DNA of 64,000 nucleotides from Microbacterium sp. SS28 (GCF_022761035.1 NZ_JAKWJP010000001.1:310001-374000); one strand, 5' to 3'; counted from the first letter of the stretch, positions 9,094 through 17,888 are shown. Numbers and translations are program-made. The notes: generated by a model from the letters alone, not told the origin.

Positions 9094-9981
9094 TCACAGC
9101 GTTGCCGCGAAGTCCTTCAACCAGGGACGCAGCTCGGGACCGAGATCGTCTCGATCGGCGGCCAGCTGCACGATGGCCTTGATGTAGTCAACTCTATCTC
9201 CGGTGTCGTATCGACGACCCCGGAACACCACTCCGTACACGCCGGGACCTTCGGGATCCGCTGCGAGCTCCTGCAGGGCATCGGTCAGCTGGATCTCGCC
9301 GCCCTTGCCCGGCTCGGTGCGCTCGAGGACGTCGAAGACGGCGGGGCTCAGGACGTACCGGCCGATGACCGCGTAGTTCGACGGGGCATCTTCTGCCGAG
9401 GGCTTCTCCACGAGGCCCGTCACCTTGACGACGTCGACCGACTCGGTCGCCTCGACGGCGGCGGCGCCGTACAGGTGGATGTGGTCGGGGTCCACCTCCA
9501 TGAGCGCGATGATCGCCGCGCCGGTGCGATCGTGCTCGGCGAGCATCGTCGTCAAGAGCGGGTCGCGCTCGTCGATGAGGTCGTCACCGAGCAGCACCGC
9601 GAACGGGTGGTCGCCGACATGCGAGCGCGCCCGCAGGACCGCGTGGCCGAGGCCCTTCGGCTCGCCCTGACGGACGAAGTGGATGTCGGCGAGGTCGCTC
9701 GACTGCTGCACCTTCGCGAGCTTGGCGTGATCGCCCTTGCGCTCGAGGTTCGTCTCGAGCTCGGGCACCGAGTCGAAGTGGTTCGAGAGCGCGTTCTTGT
9801 TGCGCCCGATGATGATGAGGATGTCGCCGATGCCCGCCTGCGTCGCCTCTTCGACGACGTACTGGATCGCCGGCTTGTCGACGACCGGCAGCATCTCCTT
9901 GGGCATGGCCTTGGTGGCGGGAAGGAATCGCGTGCCGAGTCCGGCGGCGGGAATGACGGCCTTGAAGGGCTTGTGAGGCAT
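9094..9981 (-). CDS. galU: UTP-glucose-1-phosphate uridylyltransferase
   Basis: 295 aa, the normal length for GalU. The nucleotidyltransferase signature GLGTRFLPATKAMPKEM occupies about residues 14-30, and the catalytic/metal Asp region is LLGDDLIDE. GLVEKP and VIGRYVLSPAVF, further family signatures, follow. It makes UDP-glucose from UTP and glucose-1-phosphate for cell-wall glycans and glycolipids in the cytosol. It is divergent from the 5-formyl-THF cyclo-ligase gene, with only 74 bp between the starts, and its -10-like TAGGAT ends 6 nt before the ATG. Confidence 0.97.
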   Translation of the reverse strand: MPHKPFKAVIPAAGLGTRFLPATKAMPKEMLPVVDKPAIQYVVEEATQAGIGDILIIIGRNKNALSNHFDSVPELETNLERKGDHAKLAKVQQSSDLADIHFVRQGEPKGLGHAVLRARSHVGDHPFAVLLGDDLIDERDPLLTTMLAEHDRTGAAIIALMEVDPDHIHLYGAAAVEATESVDVVKVTGLVEKPSAEDAPSNYAVIGRYVLSPAVFDVLERTEPGKGGEIQLTDALQELAADPEGPGVYGVVFRGRRYDTGDRVDYIKAIVQLAADRDDLGPELRPWLKDFAATL

Positions 9982-9987
9982 CCCACG

Positions 9988-9993
9988 ATCCTA
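9988..9993 (-). promoter_or_regulatory. -10 element of leaderless galU promoter
   Basis: TAGGAT on the minus strand, exactly 6 nt (CGTGGG) before ATG 9981. The same hexamer-CGTGGG-ATG arrangement occurs before the methyltransferase at 2473. Confidence 0.6.
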
Positions 9994-10042
9994 TCCGGGA
10001 CCCTCCGACAGCCTCGGGAAGGCCGGTCCCCCTTGCCACGCC

Positions 10043-10048
10043 TAGAAT
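10043..10048 (+). promoter_or_regulatory. -10 element of leaderless 5-FCL promoter
   Basis: TAGAAT followed by 7 nt and ATG 10056. With the galU element it forms a compact divergent promoter region of two leaderless genes. Confidence 0.6.
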
Positions 10049-10055
10049 CGTGTGC

Positions 10056-10652
10056 ATGTCCGATGCGATCGCCGACGCGAAGCGCGCCCTGCGCGCTGAG
10101 CTCCGTGAGCGTCGGCAGTGCCTCTCCGAGTCGGCGCGGGATGCCGCATCCCACGGTCTGACTCAGCAGCTGAACGCGCTCGTCGACCGTGTCGGCGCCC
10201 GATCGATCTCGTGCTTCCTCTCGACCACGACCGAGCCCGGCACGCGCGAATTCGTCGACGGCGCCGTGGCCCGCGGCATCCGGGTCCTGCTTCCCGTGAC
10301 CCGCACGGACGGCCTGCTCGACTGGGCGGTGGCGACGAGCGACCTCGACATCGCGGAGGGCATGTACGGGCTTCCGGAACCTGTCGGCGAGCTGCTCGGC
10401 CCCATCGCGGTCAACGACGTCGACCTGCTCGTGATCCCCGCCGCCGCCGTCGACACGAGCGGCATGCGCCTGGGCTGGGGTCGCGGCTTCTTCGACAAGA
10501 CGCTCGGCTCGATGGAGCGCTGCCCACCCGTGTACGCCGTCGTCTACGACTCCGAGATCCTCGACGAGGTCCCCCGCGACCTGCACGACCAGCCCGTCAC
10601 GGGCGTCGTGACGCCCACCCAGACCCGCGTGCTCGCGCCCCCGCGCCGCTGA
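10056..10652 (+). CDS. 5-formyltetrahydrofolate cyclo-ligase
   Basis: 198 aa, typical for the family. It converts 5-formyl-THF to 5,10-methenyl-THF using ATP, recycling an inhibitory folate. The nucleotide-binding signature LGWGRGFFDKTL lies at 139-150, and the basic N-terminal helix (AKRALRAELRERR) binds ATP in relatives. The N-terminal Leu-Arg-rich segment and the RVLLPVT strand also fit. ATG 10056 is preferred to GTG 10050, because the -10 element leaves room for a transcript starting at the ATG. The fmdB-like gene begins 14 bp after the stop. Confidence 0.92.
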   Translation: MSDAIADAKRALRAELRERRQCLSESARDAASHGLTQQLNALVDRVGARSISCFLSTTTEPGTREFVDGAVARGIRVLLPVTRTDGLLDWAVATSDLDIAEGMYGLPEPVGELLGPIAVNDVDLLVIPAAAVDTSGMRLGWGRGFFDKTLGSMERCPPVYAVVYDSEILDEVPRDLHDQPVTGVVTPTQTRVLAPPRR

Positions 10653-10666
10653 CCGAAAGGGCCTCC

Positions 10667-10957
10667 ATGCCCACCTACGCCTACGCCTGCAAGAAGTGCG
10701 GCCACCGTTTCGATGCCGTGCAGTCCTTCGCCGACCCGACCCTCACCGAGTGCCCCGAATGCGGCGGCGCGCTGCGCAAGGAGTACGGCTCGATCGGCGT
10801 GACGTTCAACGGATCCGGCTTCTACCGCACCGATTCGCGCGCCGCCGCGCCCGGGTCGACCTCCACCTCGAGCGGCACGTCGGGTGGTGACTCGTCGTCT
10901 TCTTCGACAGGATCGAAGTCCGAGGCGAAGGCCGCGCCCGCAGCGACGGGTTCCTGA
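10667..10957 (+). CDS. FmdB-family zinc-ribbon protein
   Basis: 96 aa. The N-terminal half is a CxxC...CxxC zinc ribbon (CKKC at 9-12, CPEC around residue 28-31) with the family start MPTYAYACKKCGH. The second half is a low-complexity Ser/Thr/Gly tail ending Ala/Lys-rich, predicted disordered. FmdB-type proteins are putative regulators or RNA/DNA-binding ribbons without a settled role. GAAAGG lies 6 nt before the ATG. It is followed by mscL 34 bp later, so 5-FCL, fmdB and mscL probably form one operon. Confidence 0.9.
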   Translation: MPTYAYACKKCGHRFDAVQSFADPTLTECPECGGALRKEYGSIGVTFNGSGFYRTDSRAAAPGSTSTSSGTSGGDSSSSSTGSKSEAKAAPAATGS

Positions 10958-10991
10958 CCGGCGGAAGCCGGCGACAGTGAGAGGCAGTCAC

Positions 10992-11414
10992 ATGATCAAA
11001 GGCTTCAAGGAGTTCATCCTCCGCGGCAACGTCATCGATCTGGCCGTCGCGGTCGTCATCGGCGCCGCATTCACGGGCATCGTCAACGCGATCGTCGCAG
11101 GACTCATCAATCCGCTCATCGCGCTGATCTTCCAGGCCGACAGCCTCAGCAGCCTGACGTGGAAGGTGCAGACCCTCACGGGCTCGGTCACCGAGTTCAG
11201 CTGGGGACTCATCATCGGCGCGCTCATAAACTTCGTCGCGGTCGCAGTCGTCGTCTACTTCGTGTTCGTGTACCCCATGAACCGCCTCAAGGAGCGCCAA
11301 GAGGCCCGCAAGGGCATCGCGCAGCCCGAAGAGGAGCCGCTGCCCACCGAGACGGAGCTGCTCGTGCAGATCCGCGACCTGCTCGAGAAGCAGTCCCCCG
11401 CGCCCAAGGCCTGA
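10992..11414 (+). CDS. mscL: Large-conductance mechanosensitive channel
   Basis: 140 aa. The amphipathic N-terminal helix GFKEFILRGNVIDLAVAVVIGAAF runs into TM1 and contains the conserved FILRGNV and Gly-rich pore-lining face. TM2 is about residues 74-98, followed by the cytoplasmic helix ending ELLVQIRDLLEK. It forms a homopentameric pore that opens under membrane tension to release solutes during hypo-osmotic shock. GAGAGGCAG supplies the ribosome site. It is the last gene of the 5-FCL operon. Confidence 0.95.
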   Translation: MIKGFKEFILRGNVIDLAVAVVIGAAFTGIVNAIVAGLINPLIALIFQADSLSSLTWKVQTLTGSVTEFSWGLIIGALINFVAVAVVVYFVFVYPMNRLKERQEARKGIAQPEEEPLPTETELLVQIRDLLEKQSPAPKA

Positions 11415-11527
11415 CCGCCTCGGCGCGCGGCTCGGCCGCGTCGCCGCGCCTCGCGAGCCCGCGAGCCCGCGAGCCCGCGGGGCCGCTGGCCGTACCGGCG
11501 AGCGCGCGAGCGAAGGAGCGAGGCGCG

Positions 11528-11713
11528 TCAGTAGTGCGGCGGGACGTCGCGCCGCAGGCGCTCGTCGTTCGGACCGTCGGCGGGGACGGATGCCGCATCC
11601 TGCACCTCGTCGTCCGCGGGGACGGGCTCCTCCGACGTGCCCGGTGCCGGCGTCAGCTTTGCGCGGCGCGAGCCGGGCACGCGCTCGACGCGCTGGCGAT
11701 CACTCGAGGACAT
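11528..11713 (-). CDS. Small charged protein coupled to the helicase-like gene
   Basis: 61 aa, no recognised domain. Basic N-terminal half (RQRVERVPGSRRAKL) and an acidic then Arg/Pro-rich C-terminus ending DERLRRDVPPHY. Its ATG (11713) overlaps the end of the helicase-like gene (stop at 11700) by 14 bases, the usual arrangement for translational coupling. That overlap and the non-random composition are the reasons for calling it. Function unknown. Confidence 0.55.
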   Translation of the reverse strand: MSSSDRQRVERVPGSRRAKLTPAPGTSEEPVPADDEVQDAASVPADGPNDERLRRDVPPHY

Positions 11714-14700
11714 CGAACGGCTGCGTGTCGGTCTGCGCCGTCACGGCCTCGGGCGCGACCCCGAGCAGCGCGGCGATCCGCGCCGCGACGCCCGCGGGGT
11801 CGCTGTAGAGGTCGAACGCGTGCACGCGCACGTAGTGCCAGCCGAGGCGCCGCAGGATCTGCGGGCGCAGGCGCAGCGACTCGCGCAGCGATTCCCCCAC
11901 CGTCTCGGGGTCGATCTCGGCGACGACGGCTTTGCCGTCGTGCTGCGCGACGAGCGGGAGCAGTCCCCGGTAGTGCACGTCGACCGAGACGCCCAGAGCG
12001 CGCAGCTCGTGCGCGAGCGCACGGGTCAGCGGATCGGCGAGGTCCTCGAGTCGGGCTTCGCGCGCGCGGGCAGCGATGCCCCCGAGGATCGACATGAGCG
12101 TCGCCGCGCCGTAGTCGAGACGACCGTCGTCGAAGGCCGAGGGCCGGATCGACGACACGATGACCATCGAGCGGCGTGCGCGCGTCATCCCGACCGTCAG
12201 CAGACGGTCTCCATCGGGCGTCGAGAGGTCTCCGAAGTCGCTCAGCACACGGCCATGGCGGGTCAGCCCGAAGCCGAGCGAGAAGATGACGCGATCGCGG
12301 CTCTCGGCGACGGACTCCTCGAGCGTCAGCACCGCGAAGGGCTCTGCGGTGTCGCGCGAGACGAAGTCCGCGACATCCGATCGTCCTGAGAAGGCGCTCT
12401 CGACAGCGGCTCGCACGCGCTCGGCGTGCTTGGCGCTCGCCGTCACGACCATGAGCGACTCGGACGAGCGGTTGATCGCGTGCTCGAGCACGAGCGTCAC
12501 GACGCGGCTCACTTCGGCGTCGGGGCTCTCGACCGCTCCCGTCACGGGGTCGGGAGCGCCCATGCCGCCCTCGACGTAGTCGACGCCGAGGCTCCCGCGG
12601 CCGAGGTACGAGCCCGCCCACGGCAGCGACACGAGCTCGCCGCCGTAGAACGCGTCGTTCACGAGGCGCGCGAGGTCCTCGCCGCCGGCGCGATAGCTGC
12701 GGGTGAGGGTCTCGACGGGCAGCAGCTCGGCGAGGCGCTCGAAGACGCTCGTCTCGTCGAAGGGTTCGGTCTCATCGCCCTCGTCGGAGCGCGCGGGACC
12801 CGCCGCGACGCGGAACGGCGTCGGCTTCTGCGTCACGGGGTCGCCGAAGACGACGACCTGCCGCGCCCGGCGCAGCGCCGGGACGGCCTCGGCGAGGCAC
12901 AGCGCCCCGGCATCGGCGATGACGACGACATCGAAGGACGGAGCATCCGGAATCGAGGGCACGTCGTAGGGCGACGCGAGCCACACGGGCGCCAGCGTCC
13001 GCAGGAGGGTCGGCGCGACGGCGGCGAGCAGCGCGGGATCCGAGACGCCGTCCTTGAGCGCGCGCTTGAGGGCCCTGGCCTCGTCCGGCTCGTCGACGAT
13101 CGCGATACGCCACTGTGTCGCGAGCTGAGCCGCGAGAAGCGGACCGGATGCCGCGGCGTGCGCCTCGTCGACGAGACGGAAGTCGCGCTCGAGGCGGTCG
13201 ACGACGGCGGTGTTCGCTCCCAGGAGCGCGCGGTCGCTGCGCAGCAGGTGCTCGAGTGCGGACTGCCACCATGCGAACTCGAGCTCGTCGCCGACCTGCT
13301 CTTCGGGGACGTGCCGCACGGACAGCTCGATGAGCAGCGGCTCGAGCCCGAGCGCCGCGAGCTGCGAGCGCAGCGACGCGCGCTCCATGAGGTTGTCGAA
13401 GACGTCCGACTTGGCTGCGAGGCCCGCGAGCGTGCGCACGAGCTCGGGGATCGGCAGCCCCGCGAAGCGCTGATCGGCGGGGCGGCCGAGGATCCCGTCG
13501 AGGGCGGAGAGATCCGCTTCTACGCGCTGCCACGCGACGTGGACGTCGGCGAGGCCGAGCGGCACCTCCGGCACGACGCCGACATCGACGTGCCGCTGCC
13601 ACTCGGCGCGCTGCTGCTGCACGCGCAGCAGAGCCTCGTGCATGTCGGCGATGTGGACGCCGGGACGCACATACTCCCGGGAGAGCCGGCGCAGGTGCCG
13701 GCGCCGCGTGCCACTCAAGTCGGGCGCGTCGCGCCGCGGCCCGTGAGCCTGGATGAGTTCGCCGAGAGGCCGCTCGAAGACCGTCGGGCTGAACCGGTCG
13801 AGCGAATCGCGGATGCCCTGGAGCAGGCGCAGGTACACGCCGAGCTCGGTGATCGTGCGGAAGGGCCGCATGCGCGTCTGCGCGATGAGCTCGTACGCGC
13901 GCTCGAGCAGGCCAGGGACGTCACGGCGGTGCAGCGTCCCCGCGAGTCCGTGGGCGGCGCGCGCCTGCTCGGTCGTCGCGAAGCTCACGCCGTACCAGGG
14001 CGACTCCCCCGGACCGACCCGGAACTCGCCGAGCCGCGCGGCGGCCGCGAGGGTCGCCGCGGCATCGGCTCGTCCGCGTGCGAGGCGCTCGAGGGTCGCG
14101 AGGTCGAAGCGCGCCGCCGTCTCGAGCCGGGGCTCGCGCGACGCGAGGGTCGTGAGGGTGCGCAGGATGTCGAGCATCGACACCCCGAGGGACTCGTGGC
14201 GCCTGCCGACGGCGCCGCGATAGTCGCGCAGGACGCCGCGCAGACGCACGAGCGCGTCGTCGATGTCGGAGATCTTGGGCTGCTCGGCCTTCTCGTTGCG
14301 CGTGATGGCCCTGATGAGGTCGCGCTGCAGATCTCGGGGCGACACGGCGAGGCCCGCGAGCCCGATGCCGGCGAGCCTGTGGCGCACGCCCTCGAGCGTC
14401 GAGCGTCGCGCGCTCACGACGAGCACACGCTTGCCGTCCTTGACAAGCGATCCGACGGCGTTGATGACCGTCTGCGTGCCGCCGGTGCCGGGGAGCGTGT
14501 GGATCGCGAGGGAATGACCGGTGGCGATGCGGGCGAGGACGCGCTCCTGTTCCGCGTCCGCGTCGAGAAGGAGGAGATCGGATGCCGGGGCCCGCTCGTC
14601 CGGATTCGCGAGCTGCGGCACCTCGCGGAGCATCGTCAGCCGTTCGCGATCGTCGTGGTGCCCCGCGAGCGCGTTGAGGATCGGGTGATCGAGGTCGACG

Positions 14701-15401
14701 GCGTCGCGGGCCATGGGCTCGCCGACATCGCCGAAGCTCGAGACGACGAGGCGCGGCTTGACAGTGAAGGTCTCGATCGACGCCGTCAGCGCGCGCAGGC
14801 GATCGATGACGGGCTGCGGTTTGAAGACGCCGGCGTCCGAGGCGAGCGCCGCGAGGGCCGCCCCGTCGACCTCGATGCCGAAGTGCGCGCGGAGGGCGCG
14901 CACGAGTTCGGGGTTCACCGTGATGGTGCCGTGCAGCTTGAGCTCGAAGTCGGCGTGGTGGCGGCGGATCGCGAGCGGACGCAGCAGCACCGGCGCGGTG
15001 CACGCGATTCCGCCGATGCTCCAGGAGGCGAGTCCTACGCCGAGGCGCACGGCGTCGAGGCCCCGCGCCGTGCGCAGCTCGACGTTCTTGGCGGTGAGCC
15101 GCTCGGCGGCGATGCGCGCCGAGCGCAGCGCGACCTCGTCGCGGAAGAGGTTCGACAGCAGCGTCGAGCGGCCCGTGATGAACTGCGGCAGGCTTCCGGG
15201 ATGAGCCTGCGTGATCTCGATCCCGGCATCCGCGTTGTCCGCGTAGTGCAGCAGGGTCGACCTGCCGCCCAGCGTCGCGAGCTCACTGCGAAGTCGATCG
15301 CGTTCGGGTTCTGCGATGTGCACGACGGTCACTCCCGGTTCGGACAGCCCGAGGTCACCAGGGGTCACGGGTGCCGCGGGCACATGGTCTTCCGCGCCCA
15401 T
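11700..15401 (-). CDS. Degenerate SF1 (UPF1/DUF4011-like) helicase-like protein
   Basis: 1233 aa from ATG 15401, which has AAGGAAG upstream; the frame continues to 15428. The order of motifs is that of a superfamily 1 helicase. A P-loop-like LPGTGGTQ lies at 303-310, a Walker-B position VVVIADAG at about 825, motif III GDPVTQKP about 25 residues later, a motif V-like segment, and motif VI-like GMTRARRS at about 1073. Two catalytic residues are replaced: the P-loop lysine is Gly, and the Walker B acidic pair is Asp-Ala. A C-terminal 90 residues (GLLPLVAQHDGK, then LGWHYVRVHAFDLYSDP) resemble the REase-like domain often fused to such helicases. It is therefore probably a nucleic-acid-binding or structural protein, not a conventional ATPase; this last point is inference. 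Confidence 0.75.
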   Translation of the reverse strand: MGAEDHVPAAPVTPGDLGLSEPGVTVVHIAEPERDRLRSELATLGGRSTLLHYADNADAGIEITQAHPGSLPQFITGRSTLLSNLFRDEVALRSARIAAERLTAKNVELRTARGLDAVRLGVGLASWSIGGIACTAPVLLRPLAIRRHHADFELKLHGTITVNPELVRALRAHFGIEVDGAALAALASDAGVFKPQPVIDRLRALTASIETFTVKPRLVVSSFGDVGEPMARDAVDLDHPILNALAGHHDDRERLTMLREVPQLANPDERAPASDLLLLDADAEQERVLARIATGHSLAIHTLPGTGGTQTVINAVGSLVKDGKRVLVVSARRSTLEGVRHRLAGIGLAGLAVSPRDLQRDLIRAITRNEKAEQPKISDIDDALVRLRGVLRDYRGAVGRRHESLGVSMLDILRTLTTLASREPRLETAARFDLATLERLARGRADAAATLAAAARLGEFRVGPGESPWYGVSFATTEQARAAHGLAGTLHRRDVPGLLERAYELIAQTRMRPFRTITELGVYLRLLQGIRDSLDRFSPTVFERPLGELIQAHGPRRDAPDLSGTRRRHLRRLSREYVRPGVHIADMHEALLRVQQQRAEWQRHVDVGVVPEVPLGLADVHVAWQRVEADLSALDGILGRPADQRFAGLPIPELVRTLAGLAAKSDVFDNLMERASLRSQLAALGLEPLLIELSVRHVPEEQVGDELEFAWWQSALEHLLRSDRALLGANTAVVDRLERDFRLVDEAHAAASGPLLAAQLATQWRIAIVDEPDEARALKRALKDGVSDPALLAAVAPTLLRTLAPVWLASPYDVPSIPDAPSFDVVVIADAGALCLAEAVPALRRARQVVVFGDPVTQKPTPFRVAAGPARSDEGDETEPFDETSVFERLAELLPVETLTRSYRAGGEDLARLVNDAFYGGELVSLPWAGSYLGRGSLGVDYVEGGMGAPDPVTGAVESPDAEVSRVVTLVLEHAINRSSESLMVVTASAKHAERVRAAVESAFSGRSDVADFVSRDTAEPFAVLTLEESVAESRDRVIFSLGFGLTRHGRVLSDFGDLSTPDGDRLLTVGMTRARRSMVIVSSIRPSAFDDGRLDYGAATLMSILGGIAARAREARLEDLADPLTRALAHELRALGVSVDVHYRGLLPLVAQHDGKAVVAEIDPETVGESLRESLRLRPQILRRLGWHYVRVHAFDLYSDPAGVAARIAALLGVAPEAVTAQTDTQPFDVLE

Positions 15402-15601
15402 CACGGCGCTTCCTTCTGCTCGCCACACACGAGCCAGCGTATGCGGCCCCCGCGCGGGAGGCCGGTTGCCGGTCCGAGTTTCGCGGTATTGGCGACACGC
15501 CGGGTGATCAGCGGTTCCTCCCCAGGCCCCCAGAGCGGCGCGTCATCCCCAGTCCGAAGGCTTCCCGCCGGCCGTGCGCGCCGCGGCACCAGGATGGTCG
15601 C

Positions 15602-16147
15602 ATGACCGAGATCGCCTTCCGTGTGCATCCCTCCCCCGTCGGTGAGATCCTCATCGTCGCGGGCCCCGAGGGCATCGTGACCCTCCATCCCTTCGACGGC
15701 CCGCTCGACGCCGAGATCGCGCGCGTCGCGCTGCAGCTGCACTCCGTACCCGTCCCCGACGAGGAGGCCGGCGGCGACGTCGACCTGCAGCTCGACGAAT
15801 ACTTCGAGGGCGAGCGACGGGAGTTCGACGTGCCGCTCGATTGGCGACTGGCGAACGGCTTCCGTCGTGCCGCGCTCGAGGCGGTGTGCGACATCCCGTA
15901 CGGCGAGACGGCCGGGTACGGCGAGGTCGCGATCGCGGCGGGGAGCCCCGGCGCGGCGCGGGCCGTCGGGACGGCGTGCGCGACGACGCCCTTCTCGATC
16001 GTGGTCCCGGTGCACCGCGTCGTCCGGGCCGACGGATCGCTCGGCGAATACGGCGGCAGGCCCGAGGTCAAGCAGTTCCTCCTCGACCTCGAGCGCGGCC
16101 CGGTGGATCCCCCCGTCGTGCCGAGCGGCAAGACCGCGGACGTGTAG
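15602..16147 (+). CDS. Ogt/AGT-fold protein lacking the acceptor cysteine (alkyltransferase-like)
   Basis: 181 aa with both domains of O6-alkylguanine-DNA alkyltransferases. The DNA-binding helix-turn-helix is at about 90-125 (IPYGETAGYGEVA, then GAARAVG with the arginine finger). The active-site loop reads VVPVHRVV at 134-141 instead of PCHRV: the acceptor Cys is Val137 (codon GTG). The usual Asn of the preceding NP is Thr. Cysteine-less homologues (ATL proteins, usually with Trp or Ala) bind O6-alkylguanine and flag it for nucleotide excision repair; that role is inferred here. It is convergent with actP. Confidence 0.85.
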   Translation: MTEIAFRVHPSPVGEILIVAGPEGIVTLHPFDGPLDAEIARVALQLHSVPVPDEEAGGDVDLQLDEYFEGERREFDVPLDWRLANGFRRAALEAVCDIPYGETAGYGEVAIAAGSPGAARAVGTACATTPFSIVVPVHRVVRADGSLGEYGGRPEVKQFLLDLERGPVDPPVVPSGKTADV

Positions 16148-16159
16148 GCCGTCCGTGCA

Positions 16160-16200
16160 GCGGCCCCGGTCGGATCCCCCACGGGTCCGGCCGGGGCCGC
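16160..16200. terminator. Bidirectional terminator between alkyltransferase-like gene and actP
   Basis: 14-bp GC-rich inverted repeat (16160-16173 with 16187-16200, one G-T-type mismatch, 13-nt loop) between convergent genes. Confidence 0.8.
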
Positions 16201-16226
16201 ATCTTCAGGCAGAGGACGTCCGGCGC

Positions 16227-17888
16227 CTAGTGTTCCGTCGCCTTCTCGGCCCCGTAGCCCGTGAGTGACCGCACATCCATCTCGGCCGCCCGGCGCTTGT
16301 TCTCCGAGTCGCGGTGCGACACGACCGAGCCGAGCCAGCCGAGCACGAACCCGAGCGGGATCGACACGATGCCCGGGTTGTTGAGCGGCCAGATCGCGAC
16401 GCCCGTGTTCTTGAAGACGCTCGTCTCGGTCCCCCAGAAGACCGGCGACAGCAGGATGAGGATGATCGCTGCCGCGAGGCCTCCGTACATGCTCCACACC
16501 GCGCCGCGCGTCGTGAACCGCCGCCAGAACAGCGAGTAGAGGATCGTCGGCAGGTTGGCGGATGCCGCGACCGCGAAGGCGAGCGCGACGAGGAACGCGA
16601 TGTTCTGCCCCTGCACGGCGATGCCGCCGAGGATCGCCAGGATGCCGATCACGATGACCGTGCGACGCGCGACCTTGACCTCGCCGTCGGCGGGGACGTT
16701 GCCCTTCTTGACGACGTTCGCGTAGATGTCGTGCGCGAACGAAGCCGCCGCCGTGATCGTGAGACCCGCGACGACCGCGAGGATCGTCGCGAAGGCGACC
16801 GCCGAGATGAACCCGAGCAGCAGCGGTCCGCCGAGCGCGTTGGCCAGGAGCGGAGCTGCCGAGTTGACGCCGCCCGGCGCCGCCTTGATCACGTCCGGCC
16901 CGACGAGGTAGCCCGCGCCGTAGCCGAGCACGAGCGTCAGCAGGTAGAAGAGCCCGATGAGCCAGATCGCCCACACGACCGAACGACGAGCCTCTTTCGC
17001 GGTCGGCACGGTGTAGAAGCGCATGAGCACGTGCGGCAGGCCCGCCGTGCCGAGGACGAGCGCGATCGACAGTGAGATGAAGTCCCACGGATTGTGGCCG
17101 TACTGCAGGCCCGGCGCCAGGATCGCGTCCTTCGGGTCGGTCGATGACGCGTCGACGGCATTGGCGAGCAGTGCGTCGAGGCTGAAGCCGTTGATCGCGA
17201 GCACCCAGATCGTCATGACGACGGCCCCGCCGATGAGCAGGAAGGCCTTGACGATCTGAACCCACGTCGTGCCCTTCATCCCGCCGACAAGCACGTAGAC
17301 GATCATGAGCAGGCCGACGACCGCGACGACGACCGACTGACCGACCTGGTCGTCGATCCCGAGCAGGAGCGACACGAGCCCGCCCGCCCCCGCCATCTGC
17401 GCGAGCAGATAGAAGAAGCACACGGCGAGGGTCGTGATGGCCGCCGCCATGCGCACGGGCCGCTCCTTGAGCCGGAACGACAGGACGTCGGCCATGGTGA
17501 ACTTGCCCGTGTTGCGCATGAGCTCGGCGACGAGCAGCAGCGCGACGAGCCAAGCGACGAGGAAGCCGATCGAGTAGAGGAATCCGTCATAGCCGTTGAT
17601 CGCGATGGCACCCGTGATGCCGAGGAAGGATGCCGCCGAGAGATAGTCGCCCGATATCGCGAAGCCGTTCTGCGGCCCCGTGAACGAACGGCCTGCGGCG
17701 TAATAGTCGGCGGCCGTCTTGTTGTTGCGGCTCGCGCGGATGACGATGAAGAGCGTCACCGCGACGAACGCCGCGAAGATCGAGATGTTGAGGACGGGGT
17801 TGTTCTCGACCGTCGTCACCGTGGCCTGCACCGTCTCCCACGGTCCCTCTGCCGCCCACGCTCCCTGAGCTTGTCGAAGGGCGCTCAT
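16227..17888 (-). CDS. actP: Cation/acetate symporter ActP (solute:sodium symporter family)
   Basis: 553 aa, about 13 transmembrane helices. SSS-family signatures include AGRSFTGPQNGFAISGDYLSAASFLG near the first helices and GAGYLVGPD mid-protein. It imports acetate and other short monocarboxylates with a cation at the cytoplasmic membrane. The ATG overlaps the DUF485 stop as ATGA, the classic yjcH-actP coupling. The first ten residues (SALRQAQGAW) are encoded by a dispersed palindromic repeat (17863-17881), so the native family start may have been altered by that element. The prpE gene lies just upstream of the pair on the same strand. Confidence 0.92.
   Translation of the reverse strand: MSALRQAQGAWAAEGPWETVQATVTTVENNPVLNISIFAAFVAVTLFIVIRASRNNKTAADYYAAGRSFTGPQNGFAISGDYLSAASFLGITGAIAINGYDGFLYSIGFLVAWLVALLLVAELMRNTGKFTMADVLSFRLKERPVRMAAAITTLAVCFFYLLAQMAGAGGLVSLLLGIDDQVGQSVVVAVVGLLMIVYVLVGGMKGTTWVQIVKAFLLIGGAVVMTIWVLAINGFSLDALLANAVDASSTDPKDAILAPGLQYGHNPWDFISLSIALVLGTAGLPHVLMRFYTVPTAKEARRSVVWAIWLIGLFYLLTLVLGYGAGYLVGPDVIKAAPGGVNSAAPLLANALGGPLLLGFISAVAFATILAVVAGLTITAAASFAHDIYANVVKKGNVPADGEVKVARRTVIVIGILAILGGIAVQGQNIAFLVALAFAVAASANLPTILYSLFWRRFTTRGAVWSMYGGLAAAIILILLSPVFWGTETSVFKNTGVAIWPLNNPGIVSIPLGFVLGWLGSVVSHRDSENKRRAAEMDVRSLTGYGAEKATEH
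17863..17881. repeat. REP-like repeat unit inside the actP start region
   Basis: CCCTGAGCTTGTCGAAGGG, a sequence I recognise as a common dispersed repeat in Microbacteriaceae genomes. A partial copy, CCCTTCGACAGG, occurs at 24904-24915 between genes. Here it is translated as part of the ActP N-terminus. Confidence 0.55.

Noticed and set aside
12426..15605. 1,059-codon open frame opposite the helicase-like gene
   Set aside because: Composition (Arg, Glu, Ala, Gly) is that of antisense shadow, and the minus-strand frame has clear motifs.
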